Of a stretch of DNA of 29,241 nt, positions 16,847 through 24,895 are shown in pieces. The notes below the pieces were generated by a model. It saw only the letters and a list, made by a program, of their open reading frames with translations. It was not told the origin of the DNA and made no database searches. Each line of letters opens with the position of its first letter. Within the stretch, counting starts at the first letter, position 1. Where the stretch lies: positions 2,986-32,226 of the forward strand of contig PDIP01000122.1 of NCBI GenBank assembly GCA_002811645.1, read 5' to 3'. The DNA comes from Corallochytrium limacisporum (taxonomy: Eukaryota; Opisthokonta). The position numbers and the translations under genes were made by a program.

Positions 16847-17362
16847 ATGAGCTTGAAGGCACTAGACCCACCGGACTACTACGGAGTTGTTTTGCCTGGT
16901 GTGTACCGTGCGAGTCTTCCGGACAAAAAACACTTTCCCTATATTGAGATTCTGGGTCTGAAAAGTTTGATTGTGCTGTCACCTCAGAAGCTCACCAAGT
17001 CACTTTCCAATTTTTTGGATCAGCAGGGAATTAAGGTCTACCACCCCGGCGTCAAGACTTGGAAAATGCAAGGCAACTGGAAAGGACATACAGAAGAACT
17101 GATGAAAGAGTCTTTGGAACTACTACTGAACACAGATCTGTATCCAACTATGATATCCTGCGACAGTGGCATACATCAGACCGGAATGCTAGTTGGATGC
17201 CTTCGCCGTATGCAGGGGTGGATGTTGAGCAGCGTCCTCAGTGAGTACCGTCTATATGCCAGCCATCGTGGCCGGTACATCAATGAACAGTTCATTGAGC
17301 TCTTTGATGTGGACTTGGTACCCGTGCCTGAGCAGAGGCCGTCGTGGTTTTTGCCCGCCTAA
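16847..17362 (+). CDS. Siw14/Oca-family atypical dual-specificity phosphatase, probable pseudophosphatase
   Basis: A 171-aa protein from the ATG at 16847. It matches the plant/fungal atypical DSP family (Siw14, Oca1): PPDYYGVVLPGVYRASLPDKKHFPYIEILGLKSLIVLSPQ near the N-terminus, GIKVYHPGV in mid-protein, LLLNTDLYPTMISCDSGIHQTGMLVGCLRRMQGWMLSSVLSEY around the active site, then GRYINEQFIELFD. Active enzymes of the family have HCxxGxxRTG and cleave inositol pyrophosphates. Here the cysteine (C105) is kept, but the preceding His is Ser (S104) and the essential CX5R arginine is Gln (Q111; codon CAG at 17191-17193). Phosphatase activity by the usual mechanism is therefore unlikely. In yeast, non-catalytic Oca relatives work in a complex with Siw14/Oca1, so a scaffolding or inositol-pyrophosphate-binding role is possible (inference). 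The rest of the domain is intact, arguing against a decaying pseudogene. Confidence 0.9.
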   Translation: MSLKALDPPDYYGVVLPGVYRASLPDKKHFPYIEILGLKSLIVLSPQKLTKSLSNFLDQQGIKVYHPGVKTWKMQGNWKGHTEELMKESLELLLNTDLYPTMISCDSGIHQTGMLVGCLRRMQGWMLSSVLSEYRLYASHRGRYINEQFIELFDVDLVPVPEQRPSWFLPA

Positions 17363-17490
17363 AGTGGGTTCTGCGGTCCATGATCTTTCGAAACCTCATC
17401 TTCATCGTCACATCTGCTTGTTAAAGAAACATCACATACATTACAAAAGTAACTAAGAGTTCTAATTTCGACACTATGGTACTACAGTAT
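17363..17490. other. Convergent 3' spacer (128 bp)
   Basis: Short AT-rich gap between the Siw14-like and epoxide hydrolase stops. It has no feature beyond likely overlapping 3' UTRs. Confidence 0.4.
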
Positions 17491-19269
17491 TCACAACTTT
17501 GATGTCTTGTGCTTGGTCTTTTCCGTCTCCAGTAGCCAGGTGATCAGAGTCTCATTCAACTCCTGAGCTTTCTCCATCATGGTCCAATGGCCGCAGTCTA
17601 GTGTAACCTTGCGCAGTCGTGGCACGTAACGATCCATGCTCTTGGCCAGGTCCGGCGTGAGGATCCGATCTTTCCGACCGATTACCATCAAGGCGGGCAA
17701 TTGGATGTCCCGCTTGGACGTCCGGCAGTGGAATTTCCAATTCTCTTCAATGTTGCGGTACAAACTTAGCGGTCCACGCATTCCGCTCTTCGTGTATGCT
17801 TTGACGTACTCTTCGATATCCTCGCTTGAAGCTATCTTCGACGGTCCCACTTTCTCCGGGAACCCAACAAGAAAGCCGCCACGCTTGCGTACGTTTCCGG
17901 TACTCACGTGTGTGCTCATGGGCACTCGGTCATCCATATCTGCGGTTCGCAGAAAGACACCAAACGTTCTGTGCAAATCCTGCTCCAGTTCCCTTTCTGG
18001 CTGTACCGGACGGTTGAAGTAGAGCTGGTATTCCATTTTGCCAATGTCATTGTTAGGATCGTTCATGTACACCCAGGGATTGGTCTTCGGATCAACCGGT
18101 TGGTAAGGTGTATTGACGCCGACGACGCCGAACATTCGATGCGGGTAGTGTAAGGCCATGGACCAGACAATAGAACCGCCGTGGTCATGTCCAACAAAGT
18201 ACGCTTTGTTGATACCCAACTTGTCCAGCAGCCCGGATAAATCTTGGCACAGCACTTCGTGGGAGTAGCGCTTTGGATTACCTGGTCCCGTGCTGTCGCC
18301 AAAGCCCCGCAGATCAATGGCGATGGCGCGGAAGCCGGCCATGGCCAGTGCAGACAGCTGGCGCCGCCAGCTGTACCAAAACTCAGGAAATCCGTGCACC
18401 AGTACTACTGCCGGTCCCTGGCCAATCTCCACATAATGCATAACGCAGTCATCGTTAACTTGAGCATAGCCGTGAGACACGTCTTTGGGGTTTACAGAGC
18501 GAGGAGGGGAGATCAGGGCCATGTGCGGTGGAACAGGCCGATCAAAGTGCAGACAGATACCATCTCCCAGAGTCTTTTCGAGTTCGGCTAGCGCCTTACG
18601 CGTGTCCTTAGGGACTTCGATTGCCGTCATACCCATTTTTCGCGGCGTGCGAAGGTTGTAGTAAAGATCATCGAGAAAGATGGTCTCTTCTGCATCAGAA
18701 TTCAAGCGCTCAAGACAGAGCTCGTAGATCCGGGGATCTGGCTTGCGCATGCCAACCTTACAGCTCTCGATGACAACGTCTGCAATATCAGCGAGAAAAA
18801 AGCCAGGTCCGCTGACATTCGCTGACTCTTCCGAAGTGTCATCGATCCAATTGTTTGTGATGATGCCGACTTTATAGCCCTCCAGGCGCAGGAATCGGGC
18901 AGCCTGTACCATATGCGGAATGGCCGAAATGGTGGTGGTCATACGATTGAATAGTTTGGGAATATTGTAGTCCTTGACTGTAAAATCCTTGCGCCGGGCA
19001 TAGTCCTCACATTCCGACTGGAAGATCTTGGCAAAGTCGACCAAGCCAAACTCACCCCGCTCAAGTCTGGCAAACGCAGACTGCTCCTTCTTTTCTGCAA
19101 TGACTCGACCGAAGAATAGCGAGGGCATTCCGATCTCTTTCTCATAGTCCCGCATGATGTGCACAGGGCTGTCCAGCAGGACCCCGCCGACATCGAAGAT
19201 GACGGTTGTGTACTTTGGGTCGCGCATCCTGCGGTGTGTCATCAAGAAATGACTACTATTCTGTCTCAT
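17491..19269 (-). CDS. EPHX2: Bifunctional epoxide hydrolase 2-like protein (HAD + alpha/beta hydrolase) with PTS1
   Basis: A 592-aa protein from the ATG at 19269 (in-frame ATGs also at 19242 and 19227). The N-terminal HAD domain (about 18-232) has FDVGGVL (D26), IITNN (136-140), KPDPRIYELCLERL (176-189) and FLDDLYYN (198-205). The C-terminal soluble epoxide hydrolase domain (about 264-582) has HGFPE (292-296), GHDHGG with nucleophile D362, epoxide-activating tyrosines Y414 (YQLYF) and Y504 (LSLYRN), acid D534 and base H561 (GHWTMMEK). It matches vertebrate EPHX2 end to end and finishes SKL, a canonical peroxisomal targeting signal. It should hydrolyse fatty-acid or xenobiotic epoxides to diols. 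The HAD motif is D-x-G rather than D-x-D, as in ACAD10-type HAD domains, so N-terminal phosphatase activity is doubtful. Confidence 0.95.
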   Translation of the reverse strand: MRQNSSHFLMTHRRMRDPKYTTVIFDVGGVLLDSPVHIMRDYEKEIGMPSLFFGRVIAEKKEQSAFARLERGEFGLVDFAKIFQSECEDYARRKDFTVKDYNIPKLFNRMTTTISAIPHMVQAARFLRLEGYKVGIITNNWIDDTSEESANVSGPGFFLADIADVVIESCKVGMRKPDPRIYELCLERLNSDAEETIFLDDLYYNLRTPRKMGMTAIEVPKDTRKALAELEKTLGDGICLHFDRPVPPHMALISPPRSVNPKDVSHGYAQVNDDCVMHYVEIGQGPAVVLVHGFPEFWYSWRRQLSALAMAGFRAIAIDLRGFGDSTGPGNPKRYSHEVLCQDLSGLLDKLGINKAYFVGHDHGGSIVWSMALHYPHRMFGVVGVNTPYQPVDPKTNPWVYMNDPNNDIGKMEYQLYFNRPVQPERELEQDLHRTFGVFLRTADMDDRVPMSTHVSTGNVRKRGGFLVGFPEKVGPSKIASSEDIEEYVKAYTKSGMRGPLSLYRNIEENWKFHCRTSKRDIQLPALMVIGRKDRILTPDLAKSMDRYVPRLRKVTLDCGHWTMMEKAQELNETLITWLLETEKTKHKTSKL

Positions 19270-19772
19270 AGGCTTTCCACGCGATCCAGGCCAACAGAGT
19301 TACAACCTTTCCTCGGTGCCGCGGCTTAAGTAACCCCATGAAGACTTTGAAAGTAGTTTTCATCCACTGCCGGCAGAAGACGCGTTCTGCACACCGCATA
19401 CGCACAGCGTATACGCAGAACGCACCCCATCCCCCAGCATTGACTAAGAAAAACGGTAAGCGTTCCCCAATCGTTCCACCCTTTCCAATTTCTCCTGACC
19501 ATTGCGTGACGGTCCCGGATTCAGGCCCGCTCTGCGCACTCCCTGCGTGTTTGGTGGCCGCCAGTGCCTTGAGTATTCGTGCCACAATATTTGACCCGAG
19601 TGCGTGTGTCAGCGGGCGCGGTGGGGAAGGGAGCGAGCAGAGACAAAAATAGAAACCGCTCGCTAGCGCTCTCGCCCTGTCTCTCGTGAAGCTCTCACCT
19701 CAGCACACGTCCCTTCCCTGGCTCGGCTCCCATATCGGTCCGCCCATTTATTTTCGCCGATTATTGAATCAG

Positions 19773-19817
19773 TAATTGGGAGTCTATTTAATAGGGGACG
19801 AGGGAGGGGAGCCAGCT
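19773..19817 (+). promoter_or_regulatory. Composite repeated promoter module, copy 2
   Basis: TAATTGGGAGTCTATTT at 19773-19789, GGGACGA at 19795-19801 and AGCCAGCT at 19810-19817. The same blocks occur in the same order as copy 1 (16597-16663) with shorter spacing. It immediately precedes an E2F-type site and lies about 350-400 bp upstream of the MIS12 ATG. Confidence 0.6.
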
Positions 19818-19826
19818 CGGCGCGAG

Positions 19827-19840
19827 TTTTGGCGGGAAAA
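19827..19840 (+). promoter_or_regulatory. Canonical E2F/DP-type site (TTTTGGCGGGAAAA)
   Basis: TTTTGGCGGGAAAA contains the textbook high-affinity E2F site TTTGGCGGGAAA in full. It is about 330 bp upstream of the ATG of a kinetochore gene, a class under E2F (animals) or SBF/MBF (fungi) cell-cycle control. A 12-base match by chance in this window is very unlikely. Function is not shown. Confidence 0.65.
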
Positions 19841-20134
19841 GTTCGGTGGCCCCGGGACTAGGGACCCCGGCAGGGAGATGCAGAGTGTAGCTGCCGAGTG
19901 ATCCCACTCCACCAAGATCTTTAATTCTTTCCCCTGGTCCGTGGCCTTCTTGGCACTCAACACACCTGAGGAAATGAGAAGAGTCAGAAGTTCAGAAATT
20001 TGGAGTTTGAATTGGAATGTTTTATTGGGTGTGTTAAAGGTATCTGTGGGCCATGAATCGGCCAAGCAGGCGTATCCCGTCACCATATTTAAGAGAAGCT
20101 CAAAAGTGGCGACAGACGAATACGGGGAGAACAC

Positions 20135-20143
20135 TTACGTCAT
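20135..20143 (-). promoter_or_regulatory. CRE/ATF-like site (ATGACGTAA on -) just upstream of MIS12
   Basis: TTACGTCAT on + is the exact reverse complement of the element 35 bp upstream of NUP188 (5649-5657). Here it lies 26 bp before the MIS12 ATG. Confidence 0.4.
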
Positions 20144-20169
20144 TCTATACCCATCATCAGCATAAAACC

Positions 20170-20979
20170 ATGTCAGCCACTACAAACACATCCACTGCGG
20201 CCATCACACCTTATGATCGGTGCAATTATGAAACTCGGTACTTTAAGGTTCACCCAGCACATCTGACGGGAACCCTTTGCCAAGCATACCAGGATATTGC
20301 CTGGGAAGCAATCGCTTCACTTAAGGCTGCCCTCTGTAGCGAGTTGGAAGACCGTCAGGGATCTCGTTTCGACAGACATGGCGTGGAGAAAGCTGTCAAT
20401 GCGTTTTACAAGGATGTGCAGGACCATTGGAACTACCATCTCGACGTTTACGAATTCAATGTCATGAATCACTGCTTCCGAATTCCGGACTCTGTCGCGT
20501 TGCCTGACGATTCCGCTGCTGATGTGCCCGCAATCAGTCATGACGACGAGGCTGAGATGGATGCTTATGTTCGTCAATGTGAGGCCAAGGTCGCTGCTCA
20601 GCAGGATTTACTCCGGGTGCGCAAGGAAGAAATGAATGCTGTGGCAAAGGTGAACGAAATCATTGCATGGAATCTTCAGTTCTTGGACGTGATGAACCAA
20701 CAGAACGAAGAAGGCGGCGATGGTGATGAGGAAGCAAACAAGACCCAACTGACTGATATGACCAACAAGCTTACTGAACTACTGCGAGGATTTGAACGGG
20801 ATACTTGGACATTCTTTACCAAGAATGATCTGCCCACCAAGAAAAACAAAGATTCACAAGACGTCGCCGCGGGAGCACCAGACTCATCGGATGCCATGGA
20901 TGTGGACAAGCAGAAGAAGGATGCTGTACTCTTGTACAATCGCTTGGAGGACCTGAAAGCTCTGTACAAGATGAGTTAG
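20170..20979 (+). CDS. MIS12: Mis12 homologue, kinetochore MIND complex subunit
   Basis: A 269-aa protein from the ATG at 20170 (AAACCATGTCAG). The frame also opens at an ATG at 20053, but the added 39 residues look non-conserved, so the later start is chosen. Identification rests on the N-terminal Mis12 pattern: YETRYFKVHPAHLTGTLCQAYQDIAWEAIASLKAAL (20-55, compare [24 protein letters not shown] in human), the FRIPDSVALPDD box (103-114; human LRIPSNILLPED), and a following coiled coil (about 127-205) with heptad-like Lys/Glu/Leu spacing. It is longer than human Mis12 (205 aa), mainly from an acidic linker (170-180) and a disordered stretch around 210-237. Mis12 anchors KNL1 and NDC80 to CENP-C at centromeres. 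It ends 202 bp from the IFT140 stop (convergent). Confidence 0.85.
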   Translation: MSATTNTSTAAITPYDRCNYETRYFKVHPAHLTGTLCQAYQDIAWEAIASLKAALCSELEDRQGSRFDRHGVEKAVNAFYKDVQDHWNYHLDVYEFNVMNHCFRIPDSVALPDDSAADVPAISHDDEAEMDAYVRQCEAKVAAQQDLLRVRKEEMNAVAKVNEIIAWNLQFLDVMNQQNEEGGDGDEEANKTQLTDMTNKLTELLRGFERDTWTFFTKNDLPTKKNKDSQDVAAGAPDSSDAMDVDKQKKDAVLLYNRLEDLKALYKMS

Positions 20980-21072
20980 GTTTCAAAACAAACAATCTAG
21001 AACTCACAAGACAGCAGAAGAATCTCCTGGTGAGATTGCATATCCTCCCACAACGGGGGACCGTAAATTCTG

Positions 21073-21078
21073 AATAAA
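21073..21078 (+). terminator. Poly(A) signal AATAAA for MIS12
   Basis: Canonical AATAAA 94 bp downstream of the MIS12 stop, inside the convergent spacer. Confidence 0.55.
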
Positions 21079-21092
21079 CGACCCAAGATCTT

Positions 21093-21098
21093 TTTATT
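21093..21098 (-). terminator. Poly(A) signal AATAAA for IFT140
   Basis: TTTATT on + reads AATAAA on -, 84 bp past the IFT140 stop. It supports the view that the shortened IFT140 frame ends at its real transcript end. The two opposing signals are only 14 bp apart, so the 3' UTRs should overlap. Confidence 0.5.
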
Positions 21099-21181
21099 CC
21101 TTTGTTTGAAACCAGACTATCGGTTGTCCCTAAAGAGAAGAGCAACTCTTCCTTACTTGTAGTTTCCTTCTAGTTGTCCAG

Positions 21182-24100
21182 TCAGGAGCCGACAATCATG
21201 GCTATCAGTTCTTTAGCTTCTGCCTCCAATCCTCGGCTGCGCAGAAAGTTCGCTGCAGTCGCTGCCTGTGTGGCATGACCAACATGGCCAACGTCAACAT
21301 CACGTCTTGTACCTCTCCCTTGTCCATTTCCGTTCTTCGCTGCATGGCCAAAGTGTGTCTTAGCTAGGGTGTAGACTTCCTGTGTCCACTCCTGGGCCAC
21401 AGCGATCCTAAGCGCCAATGCGGGACTACCAGCACGCAGATAGGCATCGAAGGCATCTCGATGGCGTGCCGTAGATTCGCATTCCGCTGCGTACGCAAGC
21501 CATGCTGTTCCCACCGAAGCAATCTCTGCCACTTCAGCAGAGGCGGCGAATTCGCCACGTCGACAGTACGCCCGGACCAGAGTGGCGGGATCGGTGTCTC
21601 CAAGTGCTACGGCTTGCCGTGGGTTCACGTGCTCCTTTTGCGGCTCTAGGAGGCCTTCGGACTCACGGTAGCTCTGCCACCAGCGTGCCATGGAGCCATC
21701 GGTGGCTTCCGTGAGACAGTACCGTTCCAATTGGTGCGGTTCGCTCATGGGCATGCGGACGACTTCTGTACGGTGCGAGAGGCCGCGTTCAAAAGCGGTG
21801 ATTGCCACAGGTTCGTTGCCCATGTACTCAAGGTGGCGTCCCATGGCAAAATGGACATAGTGCGCGTCCGTAGCGGACATGGTTCCTGCGTGCGGCGATG
21901 CCATCGTCTGCCGGACCGCTCCGTTCCAATCTGCGGAGGCGAGTGCCAGATGCAGGCCATGATTGCGATCCTTTGATTCTTCAAAGTAGCGCAAAGCTAA
22001 GTCGTTCATGCCGAGGTGCATGCATACGACACCCAGGCCAATGAGGTCATCTCCGTAGGTCTCCAAGGTCTGTCGCGCATGCTGGGCTGCGACGGCATAA
22101 TTTAGACCACCGAGGCAGTAGAGGGCGACATCAATAGAGCGCAGTTGAACGGCGATACGTACAGCAATTGACAGCAGCGACGAAGTACTGTTCTCGTTAT
22201 TTTCCAGGGTAGTCTGCTGCACCACCTTGTACTGGTGCAGAACACGCAAAGCATCATCATCATCAGCATTACAAAGAGCACGAGTGAAATGACGCAGGAC
22301 ACTAAGCAGCGCGGGATTCAAGTGAATCTTCATCTCATTCCCATTTCCAGGACTGCCTCCGGTGGTGAATTCGCGCATCGTGCGCCGAGTCAGGCGCGCC
22401 ACGGTGCCTGTGGGAGATATGGCCAGAAGGTAGACGTACGGCGCTGCGACTGCGATCAAGACCAGTTCACTGCCGGTTGTGGTGGTCTGGCATTGTCCCC
22501 GGTGCTGAGTTTGTCTTTGTGTCGATGACTGAGACTGACCAGCAGTTCCAACACTAGTGTCAGTCCCGTCGTTAGCCTTGGCCCCAGCTCGTGGTGATGC
22601 CAGCATAAATCGCTCTTTGGTAACAACGCCGAATTCCGAAGTGTAGTATAAGAGATCAAAGCACAGTCGTCCAGGTTCCGCCTCGCAAATGGATTGCACC
22701 GCAAACAGGTCGCTATCTGCGGTCTCCCAGCAATAATTCACAATGACTGACGCTGAATCGGCCCTACCTAGTCTGACTGGAACGACAATGTCCGATTCAA
22801 CATCCCAGACAAACAGAACGGTCGGTGACTGGACCCCATGATTGACATTCGCGGTACCGGCCTTTATGTGATCCCTATCATCTCTGACACACTCCAACAG
22901 CACCACAGCACCTTTGTGTTTAATCCTCACCCCAACAATGGCGGAGGCTACACTGCTAATATCACTAACAATGTCTCGTGCGACGGTTAGAGCAATGGGA
23001 GTCTTTCCCATGACACCCTTTAGCTTCCACACTTTAACTTTACCGGTGCTCAGCGCAACGGCCAGCAGATCCCCGCTCAGGTCGAGAGCAGTCGGTTTTC
23101 CGTCGGTTTTCGAGATTTCCAACTCAACAAGTAGCGATGCGTCGCTGGAGTCTACAACAAAGAGGCCGGCACTATTGCAGAACACCACCGCACCGTCATC
23201 TGTCACTGCAACGCCGGTGACCGGTCCTGCTTGGGCCTGTTGGCGCCATTTTCCGCTTAGTTCCGGTGCTTCAGGACCGCCCAGGGTCCAGAGATGGTTC
23301 TTGGCCTCTATCACCGCCGCAAGACTGGTACCCCCGCCGTAGCAGTGTAGGCGACCGCACCAGTCCACGACACAAACCTTGTTGGCGTTGGCGGCCAGAA
23401 TCTGGCAGGCAGGCATATCCGTAGCCTTGGTAAGAAGACTGCCGTCTACGTCGAATGCCGAGATGTTGCCGTGGATCCCGCACAAGAACGTGCCTTTTCC
23501 ACTCTCACCCATCAACTGTGCCTTCCCCGGGCTAACGGCGGGGGAAGTCCGCGGAGTGATGTAGTCGATTGCGCCGAGCCCACTATTGATCACCACGAGC
23601 TGTCCATCGTACATATTGCTCGGCCTTCCACCTTCTGTCTGGATGGCAGTTCGCGTATGGTAGCCCACTGAGTGATCCAAGCGGGTACTCGAGGTGTTTG
23701 GCCCCTTGCGAGGATCCGCCAGCACGGAAGCACGAACCCAGGGCACCGCGGTAATGAGTACTATAAAGACGCTGCCGAGACAAAGCACCACTTCATCTTT
23801 GGAACCACAGAAAGTCACGGATGCTCGCGTCAGTTTCGATTTTACCGGCAAAGCCGTGACCAGAGAAAGGTCGCCGGTCACTGGGTGACAGGCCAGGATC
23901 TTTCCCGAAGCCAGGGCCACCACCAACGTGCGTGTATTTAGCCACATTGACGTCAGAGCCACATTACGGTCGTCACCGACTGCAAACACACTACTATCAG
24001 CCATCTCTTCGACGCCTTCTCGCCCTTGGCGCTTTAGTGTGAACAAGGACCACGGATTCGACTGCCATCCAGTACACAAAAACCGACCGTCCCCGGAGAT

Positions 24101-24895
24101 GGACAAAGATGTCACGCCGTCTTCGTCCGGATCCTTGTAGATCTGCTGTGGTGGCATGGCTGGTTGCACATCGCTTGGATCGGACTCAGTTACGGCATAC
24201 TCCACGCAGAAGAGGCTGCCTTCGTTGGTGCCGACAATGAGACACTGTGACCGTCCCAAACCCATCATACCCGACGCTCCCGCGCCGAACGCATGCGGTA
24301 CTAGTGCACCCGCAGAGAGCCCTCCTGAGTTTCTAGGAAGGCTCCATTTCGACGCAATACGCATCATCGAGCACTGAGACACTTCCCAGAGCACAATGGT
24401 GCCTGTCGTGCCATGCAGTGTGACAAAGGCCACCGCTTGATGCCATGCCTTGCCATCACTGCGTTGGGCCCAAGTAACAATCTGTGTCACCGCGCCGAGG
24501 ACGGAGCTGTTCACATTTCCATCAGCACGCCCATCGTTGATGTGGTCCACCTCCTTTATCTTAATTGTGCTACTTTCAGCGTCTGTGCTGAAGTGATGCA
24601 ATAGGACTATTCCATCACTATAGCCTGCAAGGCCTAGGCATTGGGTCTCATCGATGCAAATCCACCGAAACTGGGTGAGTCTGCCCGAGTGCTCAGGCGT
24701 GAACTCAGACTGACACTTGGGTGCAATCAGAATGCCCGGTGATGCGTAGGTCGGAGAATGTGTGCCGTCGTCCCGGACTTTGGCAACGAGATCGCCAAAG
24801 ATCATGGGAGGAACAAGCCACTGTTCTCCAGCGCGGGCCTCCGTTAGTGACAGCGTGCGCGTCGCCCGCTGCTGTCGGTCAAAGGGAGTTGTCAT
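21182..24895 (-). CDS. IFT140: Intraflagellar transport protein IFT140 (IFT-A), C-terminally short
   Basis: A 1237-aa protein from the ATG at 24895 (a TTG lies 9 bp upstream). The N-terminal half (to about 640) is WD40-like beta-propeller sequence, e.g. TALDLSGDLLAVALSTGKVKVWKL and VNYCWETADSDLFAVQSICEAEPGRL. The C-terminal half is TPR-like alpha solenoid. The IFT140 signature is clear around 1020-1180: HYVHFAMGRHLEYMGNEPVAITAFERGLSHRTEVVRMPMSEPHQLERY, MARWWQSYRESEGLLE, LVRAYCRRGEFAASAEVAEIA. IFT140 is a core subunit of the IFT-A complex for retrograde ciliary transport and cargo import. Animal IFT140 is about 1460 aa; here the protein stops soon after a Gly/His/Arg-rich insertion (about 1180-1208), losing the last several TPRs (roughly 350-400 residues by recalled alignment). 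No good splice donor is seen near the stop. Confidence 0.9.
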   Translation of the reverse strand: MTTPFDRQQRATRTLSLTEARAGEQWLVPPMIFGDLVAKVRDDGTHSPTYASPGILIAPKCQSEFTPEHSGRLTQFRWICIDETQCLGLAGYSDGIVLLHHFSTDAESSTIKIKEVDHINDGRADGNVNSSVLGAVTQIVTWAQRSDGKAWHQAVAFVTLHGTTGTIVLWEVSQCSMMRIASKWSLPRNSGGLSAGALVPHAFGAGASGMMGLGRSQCLIVGTNEGSLFCVEYAVTESDPSDVQPAMPPQQIYKDPDEDGVTSLSISGDGRFLCTGWQSNPWSLFTLKRQGREGVEEMADSSVFAVGDDRNVALTSMWLNTRTLVVALASGKILACHPVTGDLSLVTALPVKSKLTRASVTFCGSKDEVVLCLGSVFIVLITAVPWVRASVLADPRKGPNTSSTRLDHSVGYHTRTAIQTEGGRPSNMYDGQLVVINSGLGAIDYITPRTSPAVSPGKAQLMGESGKGTFLCGIHGNISAFDVDGSLLTKATDMPACQILAANANKVCVVDWCGRLHCYGGGTSLAAVIEAKNHLWTLGGPEAPELSGKWRQQAQAGPVTGVAVTDDGAVVFCNSAGLFVVDSSDASLLVELEISKTDGKPTALDLSGDLLAVALSTGKVKVWKLKGVMGKTPIALTVARDIVSDISSVASAIVGVRIKHKGAVVLLECVRDDRDHIKAGTANVNHGVQSPTVLFVWDVESDIVVPVRLGRADSASVIVNYCWETADSDLFAVQSICEAEPGRLCFDLLYYTSEFGVVTKERFMLASPRAGAKANDGTDTSVGTAGQSQSSTQRQTQHRGQCQTTTTGSELVLIAVAAPYVYLLAISPTGTVARLTRRTMREFTTGGSPGNGNEMKIHLNPALLSVLRHFTRALCNADDDDALRVLHQYKVVQQTTLENNENSTSSLLSIAVRIAVQLRSIDVALYCLGGLNYAVAAQHARQTLETYGDDLIGLGVVCMHLGMNDLALRYFEESKDRNHGLHLALASADWNGAVRQTMASPHAGTMSATDAHYVHFAMGRHLEYMGNEPVAITAFERGLSHRTEVVRMPMSEPHQLERYCLTEATDGSMARWWQSYRESEGLLEPQKEHVNPRQAVALGDTDPATLVRAYCRRGEFAASAEVAEIASVGTAWLAYAAECESTARHRDAFDAYLRAGSPALALRIAVAQEWTQEVYTLAKTHFGHAAKNGNGQGRGTRRDVDVGHVGHATQAATAANFLRSRGLEAEAKELIAMIVGS

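Larger units (their letters stand above)
19270..20169. promoter_or_regulatory. Divergent promoter region, EPHX2-like / MIS12
   Basis: 900 bp without a supported gene. It contains the second composite module (19773-19817), an exact E2F-type site (19827-19840) and a CRE-like TTACGTCAT (20135-20143). A 104-codon + strand frame at 19338-19652 has no recognisable features. Confidence 0.55.
20980..21181. other. Convergent 3' spacer, MIS12 / IFT140
   Basis: 202 bp between two stops, with an AATAAA for each direction (21073-21078 on +, 21093-21098 on -). No reading-frame continuation of IFT140 with recognisable TPR sequence is visible. Confidence 0.6.

Noticed and set aside
20053-20169. Upstream ATG adding 39 residues to MIS12
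   Set aside because: The extra residues look random, the CRE-like element lies within them, and the ATG at 20170 has the better context and directly precedes the conserved domain.
21120-21181. Splice-donor-like CAAGTAAGG downstream of the IFT140 stop
   Set aside because: It lies after the in-frame TGA, and no acceptor or continuing TPR sequence fits before MIS12, so it does not rescue the missing C-terminus.
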